Source: Climacteris rufus (Eukaryota > Chordata > Aves > Passeriformes > Climacteridae). Taken from it: 64,000 bases of DNA. Shown here one piece after another: positions 25,735-38,409 of this stretch. The position numbers and the translations under genes were made by a program. The stretch covers positions 187,304 through 251,303 of the forward strand of contig VZRZ01000211.1 in the NCBI GenBank assembly GCA_013398175.1, written 5' to 3'. Every line of letters starts with the position of its first letter. Positions within the stretch are counted from its first letter, which is position 1. The notes beneath the pieces are model-generated. The model was given only the letters and a program-made list of their open reading frames with translations, did not search any database and was not told the origin of the DNA.

Positions 25735-26680
25735 TGGCTGCAGTTGGCAGCAGGTGTCTGGAATCACTGAGATTTAGCTTGGGATGGACCTAGGGGACCA
25801 TACTGTCTACTCTTTTTCTCCAGGCTGGGATGTGGTACAGATACTGTCTAGTCTACTATAAATCCCCTTAGCCTCCAAAATCCAGAGAATGATAGGTAGC
25901 TCATTCCAGTGCTTGATGATCCTTAATGCCTCAAACATTTTCCCAGTGTTTATCCTGAGTCACGTATACACTGAGAAGATTAATATCTGTCCTTAATTTT
26001 CTATTTAGGCATTTAATGTTTATTTCCAATCTGTAGTATTTCATATGTGTCTTTGGTCTCATTTTTGCAACATTTTTCCTGTTCATAAAGATAATTTTAA
26101 ACTCTTAGCCTGTTCTCTTAAGTGTTCCAGAATCTTCTGCCTGCAAAACCACCTACAGGTTTTGCAGTTTACTCTGCCATTGTCCAAGTCAGGATTAAAT
26201 ACATAGAAATTACCTGTAACCAGCACAAGTTCTGATTTGGCAGAGGACTAGTAATTAATAATCTGACTAAAATTTGCACTGCTGTTGTCTGGGCTATGTT
26301 CTTTTGTTATGACAGTATTATATAGGGCAATGTCAAAAGACATATTAGAGTTAAGATATGTTAACTTGTCAAAGATGGAAATTGCACAGTGCTGAACGAT
26401 TTATGATGATGTTCTGTATTGCTCACCTAGTATTTGTTTAAGAATTGGGTTTGTTGTCTGTCTGGATACCTGTACTTTCTGAGAGTCACCTTTTACAGTC
26501 TTAAAACGAGATTTGGTGTGTCTCCAAGCTCTCTATCTTGAAGGAATTTCTGGAGATAATCATTAGCAGTTACATCGTTGCCCAGGCAGGTTCCTTTGAG
26601 GCATTCTAAGGTAAATTTCATCAGGGTCTGCTGACCTGAATGTATTAAACTTACCAAATGTCTTGTAGCTAATTCTCTGT
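25735..26680 (-). mobile_element. ancient CR1/L3-type LINE remnant, reverse orientation
   Basis: Read on the + strand, several segments look like the reverse complement of a CR1-type LINE. GGGATGGACCTAGGGGACCAT near 25780 resembles the 3'-region GAAGGGACC...CATCTAGTCC block. CATTCCAGTGCTTGATGATCC near 25902 resembles the CR1 CATTCCAGTGCCTGA block. Near 26328-26356, ATGTCAAAAG...TTAGAGTTAAG is a decayed reverse complement of the codons for the reverse transcriptase D-F-S-K-A-F-D motif. GGTCTGCTGACCTGAATGTATTAAAC near 26625 resembles another block seen in old amniote LINEs. The frame is destroyed, so the copy is dead. It may be more than one overlapping insertion, and the borders are approximate. 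Confidence 0.5.
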
Positions 26681-28370
26681 GTTTTCTGATTGATGCTCCT
26701 ATAATGCATTTGTCGTCTTGTTTCTGAGAATTCTCAGTGTCTGTTCAAAAGGCCAGGGGGTCCCTTGGATACAAGTTCACCAGAGGAAAGCTTTACAAGT
26801 ACTGAGGGAGCGATGTCTGACTTGAATTGTAGACAATCTGAAATAGGGTCTGTGGAGGATATGTGATCTGTTCCATTGACTTTAATTTTGAAATGAAAGT
26901 AAGTGTTTACCTGTCACAATTGAAAGAAAAACTTTAAATAAAGTTAATTGACCCATTTGTAAGACTGTAAAGGAAATAGATGTGTACTGCCCTATTCATG
27001 TTGACCAAGGAGATCACTGAGAAATGCTGTACAAAAGCTGAGGCCAAAGGGACCAGAGGAAACCCTCTTGAGCACAGGTCCACCATAGTGGTCTATTGTT
27101 TAATAGACCCTCTTTCTGCATTTAGTGGAGTGCATACAAGAAAACTGTAAGTGGAAAATCACTCTTGGCGAAACAGAAATTTTATTGGAAATATAGGCTT
27201 TCTATTAAATTTCTGTGAGTTTTGTTGTTCTTGAGAGAAAGAAGAGTATTTTGTGCAGTTTATCTGTGGAAGCACTATCTTTCAAAGTTAGATTATTATT
27301 TTAAATTTTTTTTGCTAAAATAAATTTGCAAATTGTTTTCCCTCATACTTTGCATAAAGAATTAAGTGAATAATAGTTTAACTGGCTGACTTCTGCATAC
27401 TCACAAGTTCAGATTCTGCCTTCTCATGCTTAGTCCTCTTGTGGTGCTTATGGGGCCCAGCCTGAGCCTCTCCAAGGTGGGCGCTGCAGGCTGTGCCGTG
27501 CCCGTGGGGGTGTGGGCAGCGTTGGGCTGCACACCCTGGCATCTGGAAAGCTCTGCTTTCCCCTGCTCTGAGCTACTCTGCAGTGCCTCCTCTGGCAGGG
27601 GAAATAAAGACAAGGAACCTGATGTGAAGTGCAAGTGTACAAGGTTAGGCATCAGCCTGTGCTTAGGACTGGACTGACCAAGGCTTTGCAATCCATTCAG
27701 TGAAAACATTGCAAGTAGACGTTGGCTTTTGTGGGTTTTACAATTCTCTCTGTTTTCTGAGTTACTTTGTGGAATTTTTTCCATAATTAGCAAGATGTCA
27801 GTTGAGAGTAGTGATTTGGCCTCTGGCCAGGAGGGTTTCAGTATTTGTAGCTTCATGTTTTAAAATGAATCAAGCATATAAGCAGACAAAGCATTTCCTA
27901 AGTTACTGTGTGCTCACTTTTGAGCAGATGTATCTGCCTTTGTTCTTGTCCAGTTTCAAAAAAAAAGGTTTAATGATTATGTGCTTTTTCAAAATAGAAA
28001 ATGCGAGGGCCTTTTCTCCATTGTTTTACAGACTTGATTGGCACTCTGAAATGTGATGGTACAGTAGATGATGGCTAAAGGAGTTTAAACAATGTTTGCA
28101 CGTTAATGAGACGTTGTTCTCAGGAGCCTTTTGCAAGGTGTTGTTTTGGGTTTTTCAGAAGAGCTTTTAATCTGTTTTCTTCTTATCCCTTCCTTAATAC
28201 CTACTTTTCAGTGGCTGAAATACAGGGATATTGAAGTAGAAAAGTGGAACAGATTTCTGTATGTGTCTTCCAGATCTCATGGAAGCCTTCCAGTCTTCAC
28301 TCCTATTGCTAATTTAACATGAAACATGACTTCTGCTCTTGTTCTTCTCTTTGGGAATGGTTTTGTGAGT

Positions 28371-28399
28371 GTTTTTTTGTTTTGTTTTGTTTTGTTTTT
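28371..28399 (+). repeat. (TTTTG)n microsatellite
   Basis: T-run followed by repeated TTTTG units, intronic. On the opposite strand it is CAAAA-rich, but no adjoining retrocopy was recognised. Confidence 0.85.
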
Positions 28400-29165
28400 C
28401 TTATTTTAGCAAGTTTGGACCCAGATACTTAGGATACTAACAACAACTGGACTTTCAAGTGTAAAGGATTAAAGGCTGATCTACCAAGTTGGAAATGGTC
28501 TTTGGTTTATCAAAAATAACTGCATTATTTATCTTAATTTTTTTTACTTTCCTATCTAAAAGTTGCAGTTTTAATGAAATGTGGTAAAACAGTAGGTGTG
28601 TTCTAGAGCTGTGTATTATTGTTCTGATTATCCTCAATTTTCATTTCTTTTCCCTGAAGTTCTCTTCTCAGTTTTAAGGTTGGGAGGGTTAAATTTAGGG
28701 AGGGACCACTCCCAACTGATTAAGCCTTATGAATCTGTAATTTTAAAACTAATAGGAGCAACAGAAACAACAAAAAATCACAACCTGTGAACTTCATTCG
28801 TGTTCATTCCTTTTTAAGAAATAAATGTGATTCTTAATTGTTAATTAGGAAAAGTGAATATATTGGAAAAAGTTCAGAATAATATTTGTAAGTTATCACA
28901 TTTTGCTTTTTGCTGGGATCCAGGCCTGGGCACAGATAATTGCAGTGTCATTAGTTAAGAAAGAAGCTTTCGGATGAGAAAAGGGGTGGGGAAAGGATAG
29001 TTTCTTGTATTGTAAACTATTAAGGACAGGGACTTTCTTTTGCTTCAGGAAATGGTGTTCTGTTTCTTGTGCAGTCCTTTCACCATTGTTTTAATGCAAA
29101 GAAGTAATGGCACTGTTAAGAATAATCTGTTTTATCTGTGCCTCTGAGTCTGAAGTCATCATGTG

Positions 29166-29178
29166 CCACTAGAAGGCA
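29166..29178 (+). promoter_or_regulatory. CTCF-core-like motif upstream of coding exon 3
   Basis: CCACTAGAAGGCA matches the CTCF core CCASYAGRKGGCR at 12 of 13 positions, with A instead of G/T at the K position. The flanking TGTG upstream fits loosely. It sits about 0.78 kb before coding exon 3. Occupancy is unknown. Confidence 0.38.
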
Positions 29179-29357
29179 ATACAAAAGCTTTGCTGTGTAT
29201 AACTTTAGCATCGTTTGGCAGAATGACTGTGGTATTGTGTTTGAGAGGATAGTTCTTGGTGGATAGCTGAGTTGCTGGCTTGGAGAAACGGCTGACTGCT
29301 TTTCATCCTTAACTCCAGTCTTTGATTTGCCTGGTATTGCTAGCTCTTCTGGTTCGG

Positions 29358-29380
29358 TCAACAACAGCAACAACAACAAT
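29358..29380 (+). repeat. (CAA)n microsatellite
   Basis: Interrupted CAACAACAG then CAACAACAACAAT, about seven units, intronic. Confidence 0.8.
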
Positions 29381-29928
29381 CATCTTTCCCTAATTTAATG
29401 TTTGGCAAATGCTTCTTGCATGGGCCTATTTATTCTAAAACTGCAGTAAATGTTCTTCCCAATGCAGTATTGTTGAAATGCAGCAACTGTGACACTGATC
29501 ACAGTGTAGGACAACCCTGCCCAGCAGTGTGGAGCGGGCATTTTAACCTGAAGGACCTGGGCACTGCCCTTGGGAACAGAGCGGGGAACTGTACAACAGG
29601 GAGAGGGACTGAGGAATTTCTCATCCTCAAGTCTCAAGTACAATAAGAGGTATTCTATACAACCTTTACATGCATATCTCCTGCATTATTTCTTCTGGCT
29701 TTGTCTCTCCAACTTTGATGGAACTACCAGGCCTTTCTTCTGATGAGTGGTCAAATAACCGTATCACCAGAATACTCCTGTGTTCCATGTGCTGTGCTTG
29801 TGTTGGAAACTGCTGGAGAGCAGTGCCTCATACCACGTTTGTCCTGTGTTCTTGCAGCAGATGTCTGACATTAGTGCTGATAAGCAGGTTAATGTCACTT
29901 TGTAAAGAGCCCAAGTAACCCCTAATGA

Positions 29929-30087
<159 letters not shown>

Positions 30088-31239
30088 TGATTCTCAGCTT
30101 CTCATAATTGAAAAAAAATGCTGCCTGTGACTGTCTTGCATTCTCAAGCAAACATATATTTGATGGTTTTAATTCTATTGCTTTTAACATTTCAGTGGCA
30201 TACTCTTCTGAGGATACATGACTTTGGAAATTTGTGTTTTCCCCAACTAGTGCTGTTCATTGCCCTATTTGACCTTATGGATGAAATGTTCCTTTCAGAA
30301 GCACAGATGTTTAGTAATTTCATGGTGGGAATGAACATACTCAGGCCCCTCCATCTTGGTTAACCATTGATTTTCTGTCATGTGTCAGCCTCTGAATCTT
30401 TCACATTCATTCTGCACTCCCTGGTATATCTATTGCAAAACTTGTGTTCCTTGACTACATATGTCTGTGCAAATAAGTACCGTGGTTTCTTGTACATATA
30501 GTCCTTAGTGTTAGAATTTTGAGCCAAGAGTAGGTAGCAATTCTATTGGTTTAGTATGAAGTAGCCTTTTTTCCACTATTTTACAGCAATAATTGTTACA
30601 GGGCTCCGATCAAGTAGCAATATTTGATCATGATGTATTGCCATTGCTCCTCTGTAGAAAAGTAGAAAATGCACTTAAGGGTCCTTCTGCTTCTCACATG
30701 TTCGATATAACTGGAGCATTTAATTCTGGTTCTCCTTTCCTTAGCTGATGAATGTCAACATAATGTGCACTGGCTTGGAAAACAGGAAGATAATTGTTCC
30801 ATTCCAGACTGAGCATGGATAACTTTTCTGCTCAGTACTAAACTGGTATGCAGTCCCCATTTTAGAACATCAGGAAAGGTTACCTTCTTCCAAAACAGTG
30901 ATTTTTAGCCAACTGATTGGATGTTAGTATTTCTTTTCATGTTTCTTTTCAGTTTTTATCAAGCCCAAACTTCTTTACTCATGGCTACCTTTTGTCCTAT
31001 GTGTTCTAAGCAGTTCCTCGTGCAAAAGTGGCTTTCACATTAAAGCATATTCACAGGATTTACTGTTTTATTTTTCGTATGGGAAGGGATCATTAATCTT
31101 ACTAAATGTTGAATAAACTGTGTGATTTTCATCCAGGAAAAATGTGTGGAGGATAAAATATTCAGTTGACCAGACACAATTTCCCTTTTTTCTGACTTTT
31201 TTGAAGTTTATCCATCAGTTAGCTATCACATCTCCTCTT

Positions 31240-31286
31240 GGTTGTTTTTTTTTGGTTTTTTTGGTTTTTTTTGTTTTTTTTTTTTT
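31240..31286 (+). repeat. T-rich low-complexity tract
   Basis: T runs separated by GG, ending in about 13 T then AAAG. Read on the minus strand it would be an interrupted A tail, but no associated retrocopy was identified. Confidence 0.85.
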
Positions 31287-32649
31287 AAAGTTTATCGAGT
31301 GAGGCTTTCCAGCTATAAGACCATTGAGTGATATATTAAAACTTCAAATTTTCTTTAAAATTAGAGCTATTCCCCCTCTTACTAATTCTTTCTGACATGT
31401 GTCTTTATCAGTGTGTTAATGAAGGTGAGCTTGAGTCTTCCTGTCTTTTCATGTTAGTCCTTTTCCTTTAGGGCTTGCATGAGGGGATAGTCTTGAAAAC
31501 TGCTGGTCAGTCATCACATCCTAGAAAAGCCCAATGTCAGTGTTTGATTTCTATCAGTAATTACTTTTTTGAGAAATATATGGGTTTTGTTGTTTTGTTG
31601 GGGTTTTTTTTATCCTAACACTCTGTACAGAGATCAGTCTTTCCATTTATAATTGATACAATGCTGGGAAAGCTGATAAATCATGTGCTCTTCTCTCAGT
31701 ATATTCTAAAACCCTTCTCAGTCCTTTACTTTGCTTCCTATTTCCCAGTTGCATATACAACTAATTTATTTGCAATTATCTTAAATATTTGGTTTCACAA
31801 CTACTTTAGTTTTACTGTGTGTACAGTTGTTTCACCAGGTATTCACAGGGTTTTGTCATGTCCATCTACATTGTGTTTTTCATGCTCTTATTGTTTGTGC
31901 TAAATACTCATATTTTGGGGTATACCATAAAATATTTTGTGAAATGTTATATATAGCCCCTCCTCTAAGGATGTCACATTGACATATGAGCTCTGAGAGC
32001 TATGTCATTGAACAGGCAGCTTCAAAGACTGACAGACTGGGAAAACAAATATGAGGTAATTTCAGAACATACAGACTTTTTTTAAAGGGCTAATTTCCAC
32101 ATCTGAGTGCATTAATGTTTTCTGATTTCTAATACAGCAGTGGCTCTGCTTCTTGATTTGGTTTTTGTAAAAATGTTGAGATTGTCCTTTGCTTTTTTTG
32201 TAAAGAGTATGCCTCGTTGAAATCTGCCTTTGGTGATTTGCTTAAGTTGTTGTCAGGGATGCGTGCAGGTTGTTTTGAGTAACTCATTCTGTTTTCTGTT
32301 GCATCTAATCAAAGACACCTTCAACACTTCTTCCAGCCATTTTCCTACAGAAGTCCCTGATGTAGATATCAAATGGCATTAATTTTAATGAATAAGAATT
32401 TGTTTTTCCCTTCTTCCAGGCTTAAGGGGAATTTGCAATGGTTTGAATTCATTCCTCCCAGTATGAATTTAATGCTGCCAATGGGATCTCTCTGGAAACA
32501 TTTTTAATCCATGTTGTTTAGTGTCTGACATTCTGAAATACAAGGAGAAAAAAAACACTTTCTAATTAAAATACATTTAAGTAGGTGAACACTGGAGAAA
32601 ATAATTGCACCAAATCCTTTTAAGGGCCATCCACTATTAATAACTCGTT

Positions 32650-33350
32650 ACAGCTTAGGACAAGGCTTGACTGATGTCCTGCAGGCTGGGAGCCTGGAGT
32701 GGCCTGGCAGTGGTGGCTGGCAGGCTTTGCAGCTCTGCTCTGTGGAGCAGGTAGACCTCTCCAGCCTGATGTGCCTCAGCTCTGCTGGTTTGCAGGGACA
32801 GCTGAACCAGTGCAATCAGTAGTTGTGCTCCTGTTCTCCAGCAATTCCCCTCCCAAGCTTGCTCAGGGACCTGGACTGGCAGAAGAGCTCTTGCTGGTAC
32901 AGTTTCGCTTCTGTTCATCTGGCTCCCTGTGCTGACTTTCTGCAGGGCCCTGAGAGAGTGATGGTAGTGGCAGTGCCTGGGGTCTCTCTTATCCCTGGTG
33001 GAAGAGGGCTGGAGCCTGAGGCTAGAGGGCAGAGCAGCCAGCTGCCAAATTGGCTCAACTCCATGGGAAAACCACACCCTGGTTCATGGAAATAGCCCCA
33101 CGATATTTCATCCCAGCCGGTTTAAGCCGTTTTCGAGGTGGCTCCCTGCTAAGCCGAAGAAGATGTGAAGATGGCAGATCAGAGTCCAGGCAAACATGGG
33201 AGGAAGCATGGAGAGATGTGAGGCTGCAGCCAGGTGGGGCAGCAAGCTTTTCAGGTGGCACAGCCTCAGCTGTGGGAAAAGGCAGGGCACCAGCCCAAGA
33301 GCTGGCAGTTCCTTGGCTTTTCCTATCCAGGACTGTTTGGTGTTGCTGAG
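32650..33350. other. GC-richer, unassigned intronic patch
   Basis: The base composition is visibly richer in G and C than the flanks, with scattered CpG (for example CCAGCCGG, AAGCCG, TTTTCGAGG near 33110-33155). Several overlapping open frames on both strands (up to 140 codons antisense) result from this composition. No protein domain, known repeat or splice structure was recognised. It could be an old unrecognised repeat, an enhancer or an unannotated transcript start. Confidence 0.35.
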
Positions 33351-34016
33351 ACAGTGTTTGATGTGCTTTTTGGGCTTGTTTTACTTGGCCATTGAGATAG
33401 TTAACAATTAGCTAATACAAATTGTTTTGGAGAATGCCTAGAGGGGAGGTTCATGCAGCATGAAAAGTATTAAAAAGTTGTCGAGTGTTTTTAAATAGAA
33501 ATGATGATTTAATGACTGTGCCTTTTGTCTCTGCTGTCTGGTGTTCATACCTGAAATAATAGCTGCTGCCTTTCATTCTTCTAGCCCATGCTGCTGCAAC
33601 GGGCCGGCTGCCTCAGCAGGAGGTCAAACACAGCATTTCCCACCCTGAAGACACATGACAAAGCCTTTAAAAATATATGTGTCTCTTTTGGTGACAGCTG
33701 CTCCCCAGACCTTCCACAGCAAATTCCTTTGCCTTGTTGTGACACCTACAGGGAATGGCCCAGCAGGTTGGCTGCCTGCTCATTTGCTTTCAGACTGCAG
33801 TAACCTGAGTTGCTCTTAGTGTGTGAGTGCATAGGTGTTTATGTATTCCGGCTTTTCTTCCATAAACCTGAAGACCTTCTTTCTGAACAGCACTTGTTGG
33901 GAATTTTTCTGAGCATGTCTGATGCTTTTGTCCTTCCTGTAGAAAATGTTAAGTCATTTGGTAGATTTATTTTAACGTTTTCTTAAATAGAGTTCACCAA
34001 TTTAAATGTTTATTTA

Positions 34017-34060
34017 AAGAAAAAAAAAAAGGGGGGGGGGAGAGAGAGAAAGAGAGGGAA
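34017..34060 (+). repeat. A11-G10-(GA)n polypurine tract
   Basis: Eleven A are followed by ten G, then AGAGAGAGAAAGAGAGGGAA. The pure purine strand of over 40 bases is a candidate for triplex (H-DNA) structure and is a typical assembly or sequencing trouble spot. Confidence 0.9.
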
Positions 34061-35680
34061 CAATTTTCTGTTCTGAATTATTTTTTTTAAATACTTTGTC
34101 AAGCTACTGAACTTTGTTGCTCTTGTACCTACTTTTCTGCTTTTGCTTTTGTCAGGAGGCCAAGCTGAGGCCAGACAAGGGGACGACAGGATGAGATCAT
34201 ACAGGGAGCTTTGTCAGAAAAGGACAGTGTTCAGTATCTCTGTAAAGAGAGAGAGGGAGAAAGAAGCCTGAGGGCAGAACTGTGCAGGAAAGGTACTTTA
34301 GCAAGCACTGAGAGGCTACAGCAAACAAATGCTGTGATAGCCTGGATGGGCAGCTAAGTGTTGGCTGTTTGATAGGTGAAATGGCAACCCTTTTTGATAT
34401 TGCTTTGTTTTCAGTCCCTTAGGCTCTGCTTGGTCTGCTTCTGATTTTACTTTTCAAGAGCAGTATTGCTTAATAATTTGATTTTATATGAAATACAAAC
34501 TAAAACTTCATAGTATTTGTGGATTTTACTTTTTTTTTTATTTCTTAGCTTCAGTCATTGTGCTCTAACTGTAATATAATAGGGCTGTTCTTGTAAGTAT
34601 GATACCAAAGCTGTAAATAAATTGGACCCTGGCTTAACAAAGGTATTTGCAGTGAGCATACTGGCAAATGGTGGTGTTAAAACATTGCTGGACAAGATAC
34701 TGCCACCTAAGTTATGTCCTGATCAGGATAAATTTTGAAAGCAATGGTAGAGATTGGACAAAGAGTATTTTGGTGTATTATCAAATCAAACTTTGGGAAA
34801 TTCTATAAAAGGAGAGCAGAAATGATGCTGAAATGTGAATGAATAAAAGGTAGAAAATAAGGATAACCCCTAGATTATGGAGACCATAGGGCTAGACTAA
34901 CACTTTTACTACAATTCCAGTAATAATGCTCACATTATCTGTGGAGACAAGGCAAAGTGAGGTGGCTAAAAGGATTACAAGTATAGAATGGAAATTACTC
35001 CAGCCAAGGCTGATGGCATCCCTCCAGCTTGAAGGGACCAAATGCGTGACATGCCTGTGTTTGGAAAGAAAGAGCGTATGAATTATCAGTCTCATGCCTC
35101 ACACCAAAGATTTCCTTCCAGTCAAGTCAAAATGGTCTTATATGACTGGGGAAGAAATACAAATGTTGTATCTGTACTTAGTAAAGTGGCTGATAAGAAA
35201 AGTATGCAGCTTTATGAGAGCAGAGTAAAAGCTTGAGTTGTTTGTGAAATGAAAGCTGAGCAGAACTATGAAATGTATGGGAGTACTAACAATTGAACAA
35301 CTTAAAACAGGAAGAGCTGTGAAGCTACAGTATAGTATGGGCACAAAAGCTTGTGGGTGTAAATTGAATAAAACACTGAAATAAGGGGGGAATTCAGAAT
35401 TATTAGGGCAGTTGCATTTGGAAAATGTTTTCAGCTAGAACGACAGTGGAGAGGGATGAAGCAGAGTAAAGGAAAATGCAAAAATTGAAACTGCCTTTTT
35501 AAAAATAAAACCCAGTGTATGAAACTGTGTAATGTGGTTCTTGATGTAGGTGGAATCTGGTTAAGACCCTTTTATCTGTGTAGTCCTAAATTCCTACTAC
35601 ATTCCCATGCAGATGTCTAATCCACTGATAGTTAGAGTTAGTGTCCTAAAACTGTCCACTTGACATTCCTCATGTAAAGG

Positions 35681-35700
35681 TATAATAATAAATAAATAAA
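35681..35700 (+). repeat. (TAA)/(TAAA) microsatellite
   Basis: TATAATAATAAATAAATAAA, a short tetranucleotide-type repeat. Confidence 0.8.
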
Positions 35701-37895
35701 GGTATTATTTTCTGTTGGCTGTTACCTTCTGAAACAGCTTTTGATGCTGAAGACTGACTACATTTCAGATGATATCTAAGTTCACTTCCCAGCTCTTAGC
35801 ACAGATTCTTACTGTGCCCTTGTCTGCTTTGCTCTCAGTTTTGTAGTTTTATATTTTTGAAGCAACGATATTAATTCACCTCCCATCTCACTTTTATTTG
35901 TCTCATTTAATTAAATTTAGTATCATGCAGTACAGAAACTACCTCTTCCCATGTAAGTAGATCTCTAGTGCAGCACAGCTATGGTTTCAGCTGGGACACT
36001 TACATTTGTTGTCATACAGATAAAATAATTCTGTTCTGGAACATATATTGGCAATAAACATGTTTGTTGCAACTGGATCTTTCTTTCCTAGAGATTGATA
36101 GTATGGGTACTACAAATAAATGAGTAATTAATTCTTAATTCATTTAGATTGTGAGGTTAATTTCATTAGTTTCCATTAATGAAGCTGGCAACTTCCCTTG
36201 ACCAAAGGGAAACAGTCAGTAGTGTTGCTTAGTGGCAAGCAGCATTAATTCATGTCTGTACTCTGTGTCAGCCACATTTACCTTGATTGCAGAAAAGGCA
36301 CAGTGTACTTTGCCCATTTGTCTCACCCATGAGTTTACTCAGTACAAAACTCTAAAAGACCTGCAGTTTGGGAAATTATATCCTGTATCTTGAGCCTCTG
36401 TCAGGTTGGTTTGACATGTAGCAGACATGTCAGTAGTCAGCTCTCAAACATCTTGAGATCGAGTATCTGAAGAGTTCACAGAATGTGATGCTTTTCCCCA
36501 CTGGGCCTTACTTGTTCATGTTGTTCCTGTTCCTCTGAGGAGGCTGCTCCTGATGCATTTGGTCTGCCTTCTGCTCATGGGAAATATAATAATACTTGTG
36601 TCACATTTTCATTATCCTTGGCTTGGCAATTTCTCTTCATTTTTATTGTGAGTTTGAGGACCTCATGACATAGCAATGTAAATAGGTATTATTTTGCTAG
36701 AAATTCACTTCCTTTTTGGCATTCACTGTTCTGCTGTACACTTGAACACCTATGTTTATAAAGGAGGTTGCATGGTTGAGCTGCTGCTTCTTTGTTCTGT
36801 CTAGCCAAAATACCAGGTGGTGTATCTGGCCTGTTCTTTTTGACATTTCACTGGTCCTTGTTACCATGGTACCAATTCTGACTTTGAGAGATGTCGCAGT
36901 AAACTGTTGCTGGGTTGGAACATTTTTGCTCTAATGACTTCACTGTAGCACTTAGGGAAACTGCGGACGCCCAACTGCAGCAACAAGTTTGCTCTGCTGT
37001 TTTCTTAGTCTGTGCCTTGGATTTGCATGAGGCTGGTACTTACCTGAATGCTCTCTTTGAGGTGGATTTTAATGTGTAGTGCATTAGCTTATCATGTGGT
37101 TCCTGGGAATAATCTTTTCCTAAAGTCCACAACACTCTTTCACTTGGACTGGAGCTGGCATTCCACAGGGAAGATTTCTGTTGATCTCTATCAATGTTTT
37201 CTGTCTTCTGCTTCAGGGATCCCATATGTGCTGAGAGCAACTGGAAATTTAGTGGTAGAGACAGCTTAGAGCTTGGGGTCTTGGTGTGAACTTTTATGTT
37301 TCGTTTTCTGTTGCTGTTTTGAGTAAGTTTTCTGTCCCTCTGAATATGACGTAAGTCAAAAATTGAAAGAAAGAGAGGAGGCAGCTGTGAAAGCATACAT
37401 ATATTCATGGGAGAGAAGAAAGCAAACTCTTAGAATGGCATTTGCCCTTTACAAGGTACTGTTTCTCAGCTTACAGCAAGCAGTCCTGAACCAGTTCCCT
37501 TTTGAGCTGCAGCACATCCAAATGTACCTCACTGCCAGTGCTCTCTTATTAGACTGTCTGTCTTGGAGGCATTCAGAGAAGTTTGTGAGGAGTCCAGCAA
37601 TGAGAACAGTAACATAGCAACTTCCATGGGGATTGGTAGCTTTTTTGCTGCTGGAGGGCTGAACCACAAAAGCATGAACTGTGTGAACAGATCAGATCAT
37701 CAAGCTCTGAGAACAGCAAGTTCACTTCCTAAATACAATTGAGATTCCACTGCTCACATTTTCAGATCCATCCCTATTTCCTGCAGGCTTGTCTACAGAA
37801 TGGAGTCAGCCTGTTAAAAAAGTTGTTGCTCTGAATACTCTAGACATGACACTCTGGGAAACACAATGCTTAATACATAAGATGTTATATGTAGT

Positions 37896-37917
37896 ATTTC
37901 TCTTTAAAAAGAGAAAT
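37896..37917. repeat. perfect 10-bp inverted repeat with 2-base loop
   Basis: ATTTCTCTTT (37896-37905) and AAAGAGAAAT (37908-37917) are exact reverse complements around AA. Each arm is a pure or near-pure pyrimidine or purine tract. Confidence 0.6.
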
Positions 37918-38392
37918 TTCCATACTGAGAAGTCATTTTGAGAAAATGTTTTTATTTCATCCTTTCTAGTGCTCATATTTAAGTATACCTGTTAAAGTGT
38001 GCTGATAGCAAGGTATTTGTGAAAGTGCTGTGTGATGCAATATATTCATTTACATATCAGTTAAAGAATAATCAAAGAATCATAAGGATTCACCACTGTA
38101 GATAGTTCTAATTTGTATTAGTCTTTGTGCAACTTCATGTGAGGGGATTCAAAGAGAAAGACCACAGAATAAAAGAAAATTGATTTGAAGAGAACTATTA
38201 AGTAATACATTCCCAAATCAAATGCAGTATTGTTCCTTGTAACATGTGCTGGAGAAGTTCAGTACAAGTTAGTGTGTTCATGTTTGATAAGGCTCCTGGC
38301 TTGTTTCCATTTTATGGATTGTTTTTATCTCCACCTACTTCCATTTCAGTGAAGCATGTAAAGAAAACTACCACATTTGCTTTCCTCTGCAG

Positions 38393-38409
38393 GTTTTCTG
38401 GATGCCAAG
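38393..38409 (+). other. 17-bp pseudo-exon / microexon-like segment
   Basis: TTTGCTTTCCTCTGCAG, a very good acceptor, is followed by 17 bases (GTTTTCTGGATGCCAAG) and then GTAAAT, a fair donor. Spliced after coding exon 3 it would read on in frame as G-F-L-D-A-K, but 17 is not a multiple of three, so the next exon would be frameshifted. It could be an unused pseudo-exon, a poison microexon or chance. Confidence 0.2.

Noticed and set aside
27401..27856. 151-codon open frame on the minus strand, the longest in the window
   Set aside because: No recognisable domain, no splice context, overlaps opposite-strand frames, and coincides with a GC-richer patch where stop codons are fewer.
32655..33349. 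Cluster of overlapping ORFs (up to 140 codons) on both strands
   Set aside because: Explained by higher GC content. No domain, start context or splice evidence.
38060..38110. AATCAAAGAATCATAAGGATTC as a reverse CR1 terminus
   Set aside because: Only a short AT-rich resemblance; the characteristic following block is missing.
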